In this document: piece by piece, positions 45,701-57,445 of the stretch
Numbering within the stretch: the first letter of the stretch is position 1
How the letters are laid out: every line of letters begins with the position of its first letter
Assembly (NCBI GenBank): GCA_028386065.3
Contig: JAKUCV010001666.1
Coordinates: forward strand, 1 to 64,000
Length of the DNA stretch: 64,000 nt
From: Turnera subulata
Lineage: Eukaryota; Streptophyta; Magnoliopsida; Malpighiales; Passifloraceae
Reading direction: 5' to 3'
Translations under genes and position numbers: made by a program
The notes under the pieces: generated by a model
The model's input: the letters and a program-made list of their open reading frames with translations, nothing else
What the model was told of the DNA's origin: nothing
Database searches by the model: none

Positions 45701-46770
45701 GCCGTGTCTATGCAGCAGGACATGGAAGAATGTTCTGCATCACTTAGAGTAAGACTACTTCAACTTTGGTGCGTAACGAATGGAGCATTTCGAAGGACAA
45801 TCCAAAGAGTTAGCTATTTGAATGGTGGACATATATCCCTCCATTAATACTAATCAACCTAGCTTTTGGTTTGAAACAATGGAAAAAAGAAACAAAACGA
45901 ATAGCTTTATCTCATAGTGTTTAGTTCGTTTCAAATTGTAAATTCAAGTTACTTATGTGAGCTGGAATCTCCCTCAAGCAGAAGCAAGAAAAAGAACAAC
46001 TTCATATGCTTCCAACTATCTCTGCGTTTTGACTGCGGTATGCATGAACATGCTTCATCACAGACAAATATTGTCGTCATACATTTATCTTCAATCTGAT
46101 AATTCTTAAAATTCACAAAAGCATCTTGTTTTTCTTTGGTGGGGTAGATTCGTTGAGAATCAAAGATAACAAATTTCATATTCAACTATATAGGATAGTA
46201 AGATAAGATATTTCAAAGATATTTATACAAATTAATTGATGATAATTCTGATGCATTATATATATGATCCCAATTAGATCTTCCAGAATTTGATTCCTAA
46301 CTTCTACGAGCCCTCAATGTCACTGAATCCAACTAATCACATTGCCGGGACTCTGACAATACAGGCTAAAGGAAAAAGGCAAAACGCTCCATTTCTACCA
46401 AAAAAAGCTCCATTGTAAAGAACTCAGGTCAAGAATTCTGCAGAATTTTGCGCGTATTCAGGATAGCATGAACACTCCAGGCAAGGCTTATAGGCTAGCC
46501 ACTAGCGACTGATATTCAGCAAACTTGTGCCCCTTTTCGCCAAGTGCCCAGTCACAAGTGAATGTTAGGAAGAATGAGAAACGAAAGCTATAGTATTTAA
46601 GTACGTTACGTAAAAAGGCTTCTGCGATAAGTACTATAATATTGTAACGCATATGAAACATTACAAAGCTAATGATACCAAGAAGGAAGAATGTCATCTT
46701 TCTCATCTTATTTTGCATTCAACCGAAAACAAAAAAACACAACACAACCAATCACAGATTCACAAGAGCT
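42790..46770. other. Intergenic, no gene seen
   Basis: AT-rich sequence with many short open frames but no recognisable protein. It contains a tRNA-derived SINE-like sequence (44910-45005) and a direct-repeat footprint (45529-45578). Confidence 0.5.
44910..45005 (+). mobile_element. tRNA-derived SINE-like sequence
   Basis: GGGCTTGTAGCTCATTGGCA carries an A-box-like TGTAGCTCATTGG (44916-44928). GGTTCGAGTTTC (about 44968-44979) is B-box-like, about 40 bp later. The sequence ends in an oligo(A) run. The cloverleaf is not closed by an acceptor stem, so a functional tRNA is unlikely. No clear target duplication was found. Confidence 0.5.
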
Positions 46771-49700
46771 CTAGTGCGCACCCCTTCTTCCTATTGCCCT
46801 TCTCCGGTTTTGCTTCCAGCTTTTTACCTCCAGATGAGGAAAGATTCTGAAAAGAACACGATCAACATGTCTGTAGTACCATATTCTCCACCTCTTCCAG
46901 AACATAAGAGGTCCAATCACAGTACCAAGCCCAAAGATGCATCCCAGCTCAAAACTCAAGACATTCCAATCAATCTCAAGGCCGAAAGTGAATCGATTGC
47001 TTGATGGTGGTGGAGACTCGGGTGGGCAACTTTCATTCAAAGGCGGCCCACATAGTCCTTCATTACCTTCAAAGGAATCAGAGGAAAATGTCTGGAATTG
47101 TGATCCTGTTGGAATCATTCCAAAAAGCCTATTATTTGAGAGGTTCAGGACTGAAAGGAATGTTAGCTTGGCAAGCTGCTGAGGAATTTCTCCAGTCATA
47201 TCATTATTTGATAGATCTAAGGACTCGAGCTGCGACAAGTTGCCTAAAACTGATGGGATTTGGCCGGTGAGAGCGTTATGGGAGAGGTTAAGAACATGGA
47301 GTGAATTCATTCGTCCAATGAGTGCTGAAATCTTCCCTTCAAATTTGTTGCATGAGAAGTCAATAGATGTGAAGACTGTCAGGATCTTCACCAACTCAAG
47401 TTCAAAACCTTTGAGGGTGACTCTTATTGAATCTTGGTAATACAATCCCCTGCTGAGTTTGAACGGCTGAAATGTGAGACGATCATGGCTTTCAATTCCA
47501 TCAGCAGTCATCGCCTCCCAGGTGCTAAAACGAAGTGGCAGAGTACCACTAAAATTGTTGGAAGCTAGATCAACAATTTGAAGCTTTGGCCAAGTTCCGT
47601 TCTTGTAATTACATCCAATCGGGCCAGAGAAGTTATTGTTACGCACAACGAGGACTTTCAAACTGGTTATGGTTATCAAAATACGGGGAAGGCGCCACTC
47701 ATGTGATTGTTCCCATGTCTAGAACTTCTAAAAAAGAGCAATTGGCCAGAGATTCTGGGACTTTCCCCTCTAACTGATTTCCACTAAGATCCAAAGTCTT
47801 TAATTGACAGGCACCTGAAAAGCTATTAGGGATATTGCCATCAAACTTGTTCCCCCTTAAATTCAGAACACCAAGACTCTCGCTTCTCTCAATCAAACAG
47901 GGGGGTAATTTTCCAGACAAGTTATTGTTAGAAAGATCAAGAACTTGTATGTAGCTAGCATTGCATATCGACTCTGGTATAACTTGTTGGAATGCAAGTG
48001 TTAGTGGTGAATCCCACATCGGAGAGAAAGAGGCCAAGTGAGTAATATATAAGTGAAATGGACCTCACGTATTGTCTCCCCGGTTTTCGGGCGACTCCTG
48101 GTTCTCAACATAACTCCTGTAAGGCCATTGTTGGAAAGTGAAAAGAAAAGGGTGTAGGAGAGGTTATTGCCAGTGTCGGATAAAATGGAGGAAGTAAAAT
48201 TGTTCCTCGAGTAGTCCACATAGACCGCATATGGTGGAGGATTTGGAATATCCCCTTGCAGCTGGTTATGGTGTAGGTCCAATATAGAAACTCTGGGGGG
48301 AAAGAAAGGTTTTGGCAGACCAACCAAGAAATTTCTTGACAGATTCAGATAAGCAAGAGAACCATCACAAATCCATTGAGGAACCGTCCCGGTTATTTGG
48401 TTGTCAGAAAGGTCTAGCACTGATAGGCTTGATTGATTGCTTAGATCAGGAAACATTCTTAGGTTGCAAGAAGCCAATTTTAGCGTGGAAATTTGAGGGA
48501 AGGAAGATTTGGCAAAATTACTAAAACTGGCGTTCACTGTCAAGTTGTTGTATGAAAGATCAAGTCTAGTAAGATTACCAAGCTCCCGAACCAAATCGAG
48601 TTGTAAAGTGCCATTGAACCTGTTGGATGAAAGCGAGAGGACACTAAGTCTCCCAAGATCAAAGATAGAAGTTGGAATAGTCCCCTCTAACTTGTTGCTG
48701 CTCAAGTCCAAGGTATCCTAGGAGGAAGACACATTTGAAATGTAAGGTATTGGACCTTCAAATTGGTTAAAGGAAAGCAGAACCCTCTGCAGAAAGGGGA
48801 TGGAAAACAAAGATAGCGGAATGCTCCCATTCAATGAATTATCGCTCAAGTCCAAGTAGACAAGTTTCACTAGATCTTCCCAGCGAGTAAATGAAATCTC
48901 ACCTGTAAGTCGATTATGAGAGAAATCTATGTATTTGAGATTTTTGCACATACGAAATGGTGGGATTGCACCTGTAAACCTGTTGAGTGACAAGTCCAAA
49001 TAAACAATTTGGGTCAGATTACCCAGGGTCTGTGGTATTGACCCAGAAAAGTTTGTGGCACTGAGCATCAAGGTCTGAAGAGAGAGATTCTGACTAAACT
49101 CTGGAAAAGAACCTTGAAGTAATGGGTTGTTTGATAAGTCCACAATCTTCAGTGATGGTAACTGGAATATTTTTCCTGGAAAGTTCCCTTGCAACTGGCA
49201 AAAGCTGAGGCGTAAGACAGACAAGTTTGAGAAATTTGCAAAGAACTCTGGAGCTGTAGAGGACAAATTGTTGCCGCCCAAATTAATTTCTGAAAGAAAT
49301 CGGAGCCGTTGGAAGGAAGGATCAATGGGTCCTGAAAGAAAGAAGTTGAACAAGCTCAGGACTTGCAGATTTGGGAGGGAAGATGACAAGGCCAGGCCCC
49401 ATTCCTTTCCATTGGAAGATATATTTACACCATCAAGACGAAGATCTGTTAGCTGCGTCAGATTTTGAACCAGTGTTGCTAGATTTGGTTTCTCGAGTTT
49501 CAGTCCACCACCACCCCATAACTTGTAAGGAATGGACAAATCTAAACTGATCAATCTTGTCATGTATGAAAACTGAACTGGTATTTGGCCCCGGAAACCA
49601 CTATTGGACAGGTTTAGGCAAGTCAAGTTTGTGAGTTTGGCGAAGTCTCCTGGCAGAGAAGTGTTCAAGAAATTAAAGGCTAAGTTTAGCCTCTGGAGAG

Positions 49701-50025
49701 ACAGAAGCCTAAAAAGTGCGCTTGAACTGTCAAGTCCACCTGAGATAGATTCCCAGCTCAGATCGAGACCAACAACATTGCTAAGTTCATCCTCATCGCA
49801 GCTCACACCTTTCCATTCACAACAGTCCGTGATTGGATCCCAAGTCACGAGTTTCGTGGATGACAATTCATCGAATATTTGACTGCTCTTTAACTGCAGC
49901 AAAATTGTCCGTTGATCGCTTTGGCATAGGCTGGAAACGGAAGCAACATTGATGCCTACTAGTACTGATAATAGAGGCATCAAGAAAACCCACTTTGAGG
50001 ATGGAATTCTCATGGCCAGTGTCAT
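46771..50025 (-). pseudogene. Receptor-like protein pseudogene, tandem paralogue of 29955-33284
   Basis: From ATG 50025 (or the better-placed MRIPSSKWVFLM at 50013) the frame encodes signal peptide, LRR N-cap (CQSDQRTILLQLKSS, DCCEWKGVSCD) and LRRs for 435 codons. It stops at TAG 48720-48718, where the intact paralogue has TTG (Leu). LRRs continue in frame to 48111, where a 126-bp solo LTR interrupts. They resume (PESICNASYIQVLDLSNNNL) to about 47720, where two single-base losses within ~45 bp shift the frame out and back. The rest (46771-47679) holds the island, last LRRs, acidic/Pro spacer, transmembrane segment and a short Lys/Arg-rich tail unlike the long acidic tail of the paralogue. Sequence is otherwise well kept, so inactivation is recent. 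Confidence 0.88.
47985..48110 (+). mobile_element. TRIM-type solo LTR (126 bp) inside the RLP pseudogene
   Basis: It starts TGTTGGAATG and ends TCTCAACA and is flanked by TAACT on both sides (47980-47984 and 48111-48115). The intact paralogue lacks it and has a single TAACT. The interior has GAATCCCACATCGG, a phrase common in plant TRIM LTRs, and a TATA-like ATATATAAG. It reads opposite to the RLP gene. Confidence 0.85.
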
Positions 50026-50937
50026 TACTCACACAGTACTTTGCAGCTGAACATGAAAAAGTGGGATTTATTGGATGTTGATTTTGAGTGGAAAGAAAAA
50101 AGAAGAAGAAAGACTGGTGGATGATTGTGAGTTCCTGTTTATGATGACACCTTCGACGGCAGGCTACCCTTTTGCCCGACTTGGACGTCTAGCTATATCC
50201 TATTCATAACTTTTCCAGATCAATTCAAGTCGTGTTTTTGTGGCTTTTAATTTCCACAATCACAATACATTTTCCTTGCAAACAGTTGTGGCTCTACAGT
50301 GAAGTCTAAACTCCCTTGTGTGCTACGCCAGTTTCATTTCATCACTTGACCAGTTGACTTGTCTCTTCTCAATGGAGAAAAGACATGGGCACCCGGCGAG
50401 AAACTCTTCACATGGGACCTGCATTTTAATACGTGGACCACTTGATACAAGATTCGTGGACTAGTGTAGATAATTCACTTGTATCGAAATTTCGTCTTGT
50501 ATTTACATCTTTTTGTCTTTAACGGGTGAAGGTGTGAAAAATGCATGCATATTAAGTCACATTTTGTTTTTGACAGATACATAGAATTATGCTTGCAGAC
50601 GTAAATAGAATTATGCTTGCAGACGTAAAAAAATTCTACATAAAATAGAGTAATATTTTTTGAACAAAGTATAAAATATAAACGAATGGCGCTGACTCTA
50701 AATTTATGTAGGTCTCACAGGAAAAAATCTATATCACTCAAACTGTAATATGTGGCATAAGTGCAACATAACTAATCAAGAATTTCCCCTGAAAATTCAC
50801 TCAAAAAAAAATTCCCCTGAAAATAAATTTCCTGCTTTTTTTTTTCATTTTAAAATATTCTATTGGTTATGCTGTGAAATAGAGCACCATAGAATTTCTT
50901 GTGTCTCACAAGTATAGTTTAAAATTTTCTCATTAAA
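50026..50937. other. Intergenic between RLP pseudogene and eL41
   Basis: No gene. Contains a perfect 2 x 24-bp tandem duplication (50581-50628, unit starting ATAGAATTATGCTTGCAGAC) and an oligo(A)-ended micro-insertion between direct repeats (50784-50824). Confidence 0.6.
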
Positions 50938-51147
50938 CCAGCCCAATAAAAAGAACGGCCCATTCTTAAGCCCGAATCGCTGTGGATCTGTGGCTGGTTT
51001 CTCGCCGCTTTAGGGTTTAACCATATAAATATATTTGGTTTCCCATCTCAGCGCTCACTGTACTGATTTTTCCCCGTTTCCTTCTTGTTCTAGGGTTTTT
51101 CCACAGACAAACCGAAACCTCGCAAAGCTTCTTCCGCCGCCGTCACC
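50938..51147 (+). promoter_or_regulatory. eL41 promoter and leader: site II, telo-box, TATA
   Basis: On the reverse strand TGGGCT (50940-50945) and TGGGCC (50957-50962) are site II elements. TTAGGGTTT (51010-51018) is a telo-box and a second TAGGGTTTTT is at 51091-51100. CATATAAATA (51022-51031) is TATA-like. Site II plus telo-box is the known promoter code of plant ribosomal-protein genes. Confidence 0.7.
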
Positions 51148-51350
51148 ATGAGAGCCAAGGTGAGTTCCGAATCGCGCCGATCTATAATCAAACCTTACGG
51201 TTCCTCTACTTCTCTGTTCTTTTAGCTCCAATTGTAATATTATCTCGATTGATTTGGTCTGATTTGGCCTTTTTCTGTTTTCAGTGGAAGAAGAAGCGCA
51301 TGAGGAGGTTGAAGAGGAAGCGCCGAAAGATGAGGCAGAGATCCAAGTAG
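51148..51350 (+). CDS. RPL41: 60S ribosomal protein eL41, 25 residues, two exons
   Basis: Exon 1 is 51148-51159 (ATG AGA GCC AAG), followed by GTGAGT. A 125-bp intron ends TTTTCAG at 51284. Exon 2 is 51285-51350. The product MRAK + WKKKRMRRLKRKRRKMRQRSK is the known eL41 peptide, extremely rich in Lys and Arg. It is a single helix in the large ribosomal subunit at the subunit interface. The gene is too short to be found by length-based gene finders. The leader is pyrimidine-rich and the promoter has ribosomal-protein signatures. Confidence 0.96.
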
Positions 51351-53690
51351 ACGAGCAGCTTCTTCTCTCCGCGAACTTTTACTTTTGCAGTTATGTCCCT
51401 TCTTCGAGTCTGTTTCTACTATATGTCTCTCTAAGATAGTTGATATCAAACGATGGATATTGTAGCTCTCTACTATGTTTTTGGATAATGAGATTATGGA
51501 TCTTGTCTATTTGATTTTTTATCTCTCTATATGCTCTTGATTTGATTTCTTCTTCTATATGTGATGGGTATTCCTGTGATTCTTATGCTTTGTTTGGTGG
51601 TTAGTAACATTCTTTGGGGAACAGAGTTAGTTGTGGGTATTGTTTTACCCTCGCGTGGACTGATTGCCAGAAACAAAAATAGATTGTGCTTGCTTTTTGT
51701 TGTCTACGATTGTGCTTGCGGGTCACTTTGCTTAAGAGTAAATGTTCGGCAGGGTTTTGTTCCATTGATGATGGTAGAAACTCTCTGCAAGTCCAGTATT
51801 TGGTTGAATTATTGTGTGGGTCGATGTTGGCACTTGTTTAACTATGGGTTCCTTACATGCAAAGATAGTGGCCTGTTCTTTTCTTTCATAGAGAAGAGCC
51901 AACTGAGATCAACTTTCCATCTGGTGGTGCTTAGTAAGATTCAAGTTGTAAGACCCGTTTCAAGTTTTCATGCAATATTACAGTAGCCTTTTGTTGGAGC
52001 TGACTGCGTTGTTTTGCTTAGCAATTTGTGACTTTTGAGCAGCTGACAAAAAGTGTTCTTATGTTTGAAATGCTTGATGCTCACTATTGCTTAGTTTGAT
52101 AGCTCGTATTGCATATTGTCTGTCATGGGTTGCGTTGTGTTTCTGAGTCTTTTTCAACTTTGTATCACAAAATGAATAAATGATGGAATATGTAGCTGCC
52201 ATGTTCCATCATTTGTAGCAGCTACATGTATGGCGATAGCAGCTGATACGATTGGTGCAGTTTGCTTTACTGCCCCTGCTTGAGCTGATTCTCTAGCTTA
52301 CTCGTTAGTTACTACTGTTTATGATATATAACCATCCTTCTCCAGATTGCTTTTGCTATTGTTGTGCAGCTTAAGGTTTTATTCAATCTGATTCTGCCTT
52401 GATTTGCGGTGATATATTGACGGATTCGACTTGATTTAGGGTTACAATTAGATAGTTGGGTAAACTTGTAAAATGTTTTTGCCATGCATGTAAGTGCCTC
52501 TCGTTCCAGGGTTGAAATTTCATGTTAGGGGCAGGCTTTGTTGTGTCAAAACTTGAGTTAGCAAGTTGTATTTGTGTTATACTTATGTCTGTTGTGTATG
52601 TGACAAATTTTGGTTGTCATATGCGCATATTGAATTTAATTTAGACTCACTTCATTCATAAACTAATGATTACATTCGTTTAGTGTTAATGTGAAACCCC
52701 GAAACTTCATGTCTTCCTAAATCGGTTTTGCATAGTATTTTAGTATCACTACAAGAACATTGGGTTAATTGTGTGTTACACTAATTTTTACAGGTCAAAA
52801 GTCTTAACAATGGCTAACTAATTCTGTGTCCAGTCACCATCCTGACTGGTGGACCAATTGTTAAAAGTTAACGGTCAATTTTACGATTGGAGCCAGTTTT
52901 TTAAGCCTTGTTCGCAAGTTTCCAACCTCAACCGGGGATTATATTAAGTCTAAATTCTTGTCAATTTTTGCTAATTTTTATCTTTTTAAATCTTGATATT
53001 TAAAAATTCCAACAGTTTGGGAATTTTGATGAAAAACGGGATGGGAATTGAAGGGACGAAAATGGGAAAGAGTGGGGACAAAAAAAATCATATTTATTTG
53101 TTTGGATAATTTTTGGCTGTGAATAATTTCTTCTATTTGGTTGTGGAGGAAGATTTTTTTTCGTCCCTTCGCCATTCACGCAAAAAGGGGGAAAAAAACT
53201 GTTAAGTCCATAAAATTGATTAATTATGCTCAAAAAAAATTTGAGTAGCGCATTTTACTTTCTAGTGCTAAAAATCTTTTTCCCCAATATATAAAGAGGA
53301 AGATTATTGTAATAAAAATAATATGTTAACCTATTTTTCGCAAAATAGACGTGCTGTAAAAAAAGGATATGAAAACAAATGAAAAGAAATGTTTTCCATC
53401 GGGAAAAAAAAAATGAAAAAAGGATATGAAAACAAATGAAAAGAAATGTTTTCCATCGGGAAAAAAAAAAATGAAAAGAAATGTTGTGTGTGCGGCCTTC
53501 TTAATCTCATCGCGAGATGCGTTGTTTCAGTTCCCAACCAAGTGAGATACGGTTGTAGGCTTAGCTTACGCATGTATCCAAACAACACGCATCGCGAAGA
53601 ACGTTCACGTTCAAGCTAAACCTAGTGCAGCCAGTCCAGTGCAACTGCGTTTCCCTTTCACGCCCAGAATTTAAACCATAACCACTGCTT
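51351..53690. other. Intergenic, no gene seen
   Basis: The first few hundred bp are probably the eL41 3' UTR. A possible CACTA-type end, CACTACAAGAAC, is at 52748-52759 without a matching partner. A tandem duplication lies at 53356-53480. The open frame at 51561-51986 has no family resemblance. Confidence 0.5.
53356..53480. repeat. Tandem duplication of about 58 bp
   Basis: Two nearly identical copies contain GGATATGAAAACAAATG and TGTTTTCCATCGGG, each closed by an A-run. A third partial copy (GAAAAGAAATGTTG) follows. It lies about 250-350 bp upstream of the aprataxin-like ATG. Confidence 0.8.
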
Positions 53691-56600
53691 ATGATGGATA
53701 GTAAAATGGACATGGAAATCGACGATGCTCCCAAGCCCGAAGGTAACCCGATCCTCTTCCCCTAGGGTTGTAAATTTTCCGATCACACTATTTTTAGCAA
53801 CTAAAATATTTTCCCGGTTTTGCTTGAAAAAGGCGAACAAGACATGGGAAAGCCAATCGTGTTAATATTGGTGGGTGCACCGGGTAGTGGCAAATCCACC
53901 TTCTGCGATAACGTCATGCGCTCCTCTTCACGACCTTGGGTTCGCATTTGCCAGGTATTGTTAAATTATCGATGACGTGTTTGTTGAAATGCCTCACTGG
54001 GATTTTAGTCTAATTTTCTAAACATTATTCATCATCTACTGGGGTGTGAAGTTAAATGCTGATTCTAATTTTTGATTTGTCTTTTTAGGACACGATTAAC
54101 AACGGGAAAGCGGGAACGAAACCCCAGTGCCTGAAGAGTGCAGCCAGTGCGTTGAAGGAAGGGAAGAGTGTTTTTATTGACAGATGCAATTTGGAAAGAG
54201 AACAGCGAGCCGAGTTTGTGAAGCTGGGTGGTCCAGCCCAAGTTGATGTGCATTCTGTGGTGCTTGATCTTCCTGCCCAGCTCTGTATCTCTCGGTCCGT
54301 GAAACGCACCAGGCACGAAGGGAATTTACAGGGAGGAAGAGCCGCCGCAGTTGTTAATAAAATGCTGCAGAAGAAGGAGTTGCCTAAGCTCAATGAAGGA
54401 TTCTCAAGAATTGTGTTTTGCCAGAATGAGAGTGATGTTCAGGCTGCAGTTGCCACCTATGCTGCGCTTGGTCCATTGGATACTCTCCCCAGTGGTTGTT
54501 TTGGGGAGAAGAAACAAGATACCAAAGTTCAACTTGGGATAATGAAGTTCTTGAAGAAAACAGAGGTCCCAAAGGATGCAGCGTCAGGTGTAAATGGTGG
54601 TCAGGAGTCGGTGTGTCCTCAAATTAGCAAGGAAAATCGTCCTTGCAGCAAAGAGGCAGAGGATGTGTCTGTAGTGTCAGCCAGTTGTGGCAAGGAGGTG
54701 AAAGAAAGTGAAGACAACATTCTTACTCTAGCATTTCCATCTATTTCAACGGCAGATTTCCAATTCAACAATGAGAAGGCATCAGATATTATTGTTGAGA
54801 AAGTTGATGAATTTGTGGGAAAGCTTGAAAATGCGAGGCTTGTGTTGGTTGACTTGAGTAATGGGTCAAAGATTTTGTCTTTAGTAAAGGCTAAAGCTGC
54901 ACAGAAAAATATTGACCCGAAAAAGTTCTTCACGTTTGTTGGAGATATAACTCGCCTTTATTCGCGTGGAGGTTTACGCTGCAATGTAATTGCTAATGCT
55001 GCCAATTGGTAAGTATGATTTAGTTATTTCACTTGAAAGTGTTTCTGCACGGAGTTCAATGAAATGTGAAACTCTTGCTTTAGATTATAAAGCAGGGGAA
55101 CGAACTATGCTTCCATATATAGCTGATGTTCCCTCACTCCAGTGCATATGCAGAATATGGTTTAAAATGGGGGGCATATATCCAATGCCAAATTCCCCAA
55201 TTTCCAAACATGAATACATTGCCAAGAAAATCTGATTAAAACCACGGGTTTCACCTCCTGCATATTAGAAACTTATAACTTTGTACTTGCCCGTTGACAT
55301 AACTTGACTGTTGGCATTAGTAATTTATGATGTGTTAACTTCCCTTTGGACATAGTATAACTGAGTTGTATATAACTAAAATCAATATGCTCATGCTTTG
55401 CAGGCGATTAAAACCTGGAGGGGGTGGTGTGAATGCTTCAATTTTCAGTGCTGCAGGTCCAGCACTAGAGGTTGCAACCAAGGAACGTGCTAAATCTCTT
55501 CTTCCTGGACGTGCTGTGGTTGTTCCTCTGCCGATGGATTCTCCCTTGTATAGTAGGGAAGGGGTATCTCATGTTATACATGTTCTTGGACCAAATATGA
55601 ACCCACAAAGACCTAATTGTCTCAATAATGACTACAGTAAGGGCTCTGAAATTCTCCAACAAGCTTACACATCACTATTTGATGGTTTTGCATCTATAGT
55701 TAGGGATCAACCAAAGTTGCCTGATAAAAATCCTGAGAAGCTCAAATCAGGGCGTTCAGACCTGAGAGATTGGTCTCATACAAGCCTGAGTAATCATTTG
55801 CAAAATGGTGAACGGAAGGACAAGAGAGATGATGATAGTGTAACGGAAAGAAGCAAAAAATGCAAGGGATCTCAGGGTGAAATTGACGCTGATTTTAATG
55901 GTTCTAGTTCCAAGCGTGGGAAGGTTAGTAGAGACCCTAACAACATTGATGGAAGCACGTCAAATTCCTGGGGCTCTTGGGCTCAAGCTCTTTATAAGAT
56001 GGCAATGCATCCGGAGAGGCATAAGGATGAGTTGCTGGAGATATCAGATGATGTCGTTGTATTAAATGATCTTTATGCAAAGGTAAAGGTCTTTCATGTT
56101 TGTGTTTTTTCCCATGTTCCAAATTCTCTGATAATCAGAATCAATGGAATGGCGTCGACTCTTGACAGGCACAAAAGCATCTCCTAGTTCTGGCACGACA
56201 TGAAGGCCTTGATAGTCTCGCAGACGTGCATGAAGAACACCTTGAATTGTTGATGACAATGCATACTGTTGGTAAGAAATGGGCTGAAAAGTTCTTACCA
56301 GAAGATTCATCACTGGTGTTCCGCCTTGGATATCACTCGGTACTGATTGTTTATACACAGAACTATTTACTAATTGTGTCATCCATTTATTTGTCCATAA
56401 GCTTGATTGATTTAACGTCACTTATTGGGGACTGAAATTTGCTGTTAGAAAACTCATGTCTTCGAGGTACAACATACTGAAATAATCAAACTTCAGATTG
56501 CAGGATTTCATTAATTTATTCACCTATAAGCTTGATTGATTTAACACGACTTTACTGGGGAGTGAAATTTGCTGTTAGAAAAACTTGTCTTGAAGGTTAT

Positions 56601-57445
56601 AATTAAAGAATTAGGGAACTTTAACAAGAGCCAGATGCCAAACCTAGATGGTCTGGGTCAGATTGCAGGATCTAGTTGTGGGTATGGGCATATTGGGAAC
56701 AGAGTATGTCTTTAGAAAAATATGACTGCTGACTGGTGAATATTTAACTTCATAGATATTGATTAGGTTTGCTGAAATGAGCCTGATAGGTATTGTTACA
56801 TGTATGGAGAGTTTGAAAATTATGTTAGGTCACCAATTGCCAAGGCCTTGCATGAGTCCGCTTCGGGATTGGCTATTTTTTCTAGGGTTCCAAACCTTCT
56901 TATTGGAACGGACTTCGCTCCAAGGACAGGCCTTCTCGTTGCCATGCAATTACTTTGATGTTGGTCATTCCTAGTTTTCTCTGTTCTTGTAACTAGTGTT
57001 GAACTCCACATTCTACAACTTGGTTATTGCATAGTCACTGCTCCCTTACTACCTAAAGTGCTGTAAGGAGGCATAGCTTCGTGACAAGCATATCCTATTT
57101 CCCTCCATGCAGGTCCCTTCAATGCGGCAGTTACACTTGCATGTTATTAGCCAGGATTTCAATTCTAGCCACCTGAAGAACAAGAAGCATTGGAACTCCT
57201 TCAATACTGCTTTTTTCCGAGATTCAGTGGAAGTGATTGAGGAACTCAGGAATCATGGGAAAGTCACTGTGAAAGAGGAAAGCTACTTGTCAACGGAGTT
57301 GCGCTGCCACCGTTGTAAAAGTGCACATCCTAATATACCTAGGTTAAAATCACATATTAGTAAATGCCGAGCCCCCTTCCCTCCTACCCTTCTTGAAAAA
57401 GGTTGTCTGGTGATTGCACCACCAGACAAACAAGGTGATCCTTAG
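53691..57445 (+). CDS. APTX: Aprataxin-like protein: P-loop kinase, macro, HIT and zinc finger (bHLH140 type), six exons
   Basis: Exons are 53691-53742, 53833-53954, 54089-55008, 55404-56082, 56169-56339 and 57113-57445, all with GT...AG borders and consistent phase, giving 758 residues. Residues ~25-190 are a PNKP-like kinase with Walker A GAPGSGKST and FIDRCNLEREQR. A variable linker follows. Macro-domain-like sequence starts near 300 (FFTFVGDITRLYSRGGLRCNVIANAANW, then GGVNASIFSAAG). The HIT/aprataxin part follows a charged spacer (HLHVISQDFNS, KKHWNSFNTAFF). A C-terminal zinc finger has CHRC...HISKC. Aprataxins remove AMP from abortive DNA-ligation ends in the nucleus. The plant protein is misnamed bHLH140 in some databases, and I see no bHLH. 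Either of two adjacent ATGs (53691, 53694) could start it. Confidence 0.92.

Noticed and set aside
52748..53275. CACTA transposon between CACTACAAGAAC and TTTCTAGTG
   Set aside because: The second end matches poorly and the flanking three bases do not repeat. Only the first end looks right.
53691..57445. bHLH transcription factor call for the aprataxin-like gene
   Set aside because: Databases use the name bHLH140, but the sequence shows kinase, macro, HIT and zinc-finger features and no basic helix-loop-helix.
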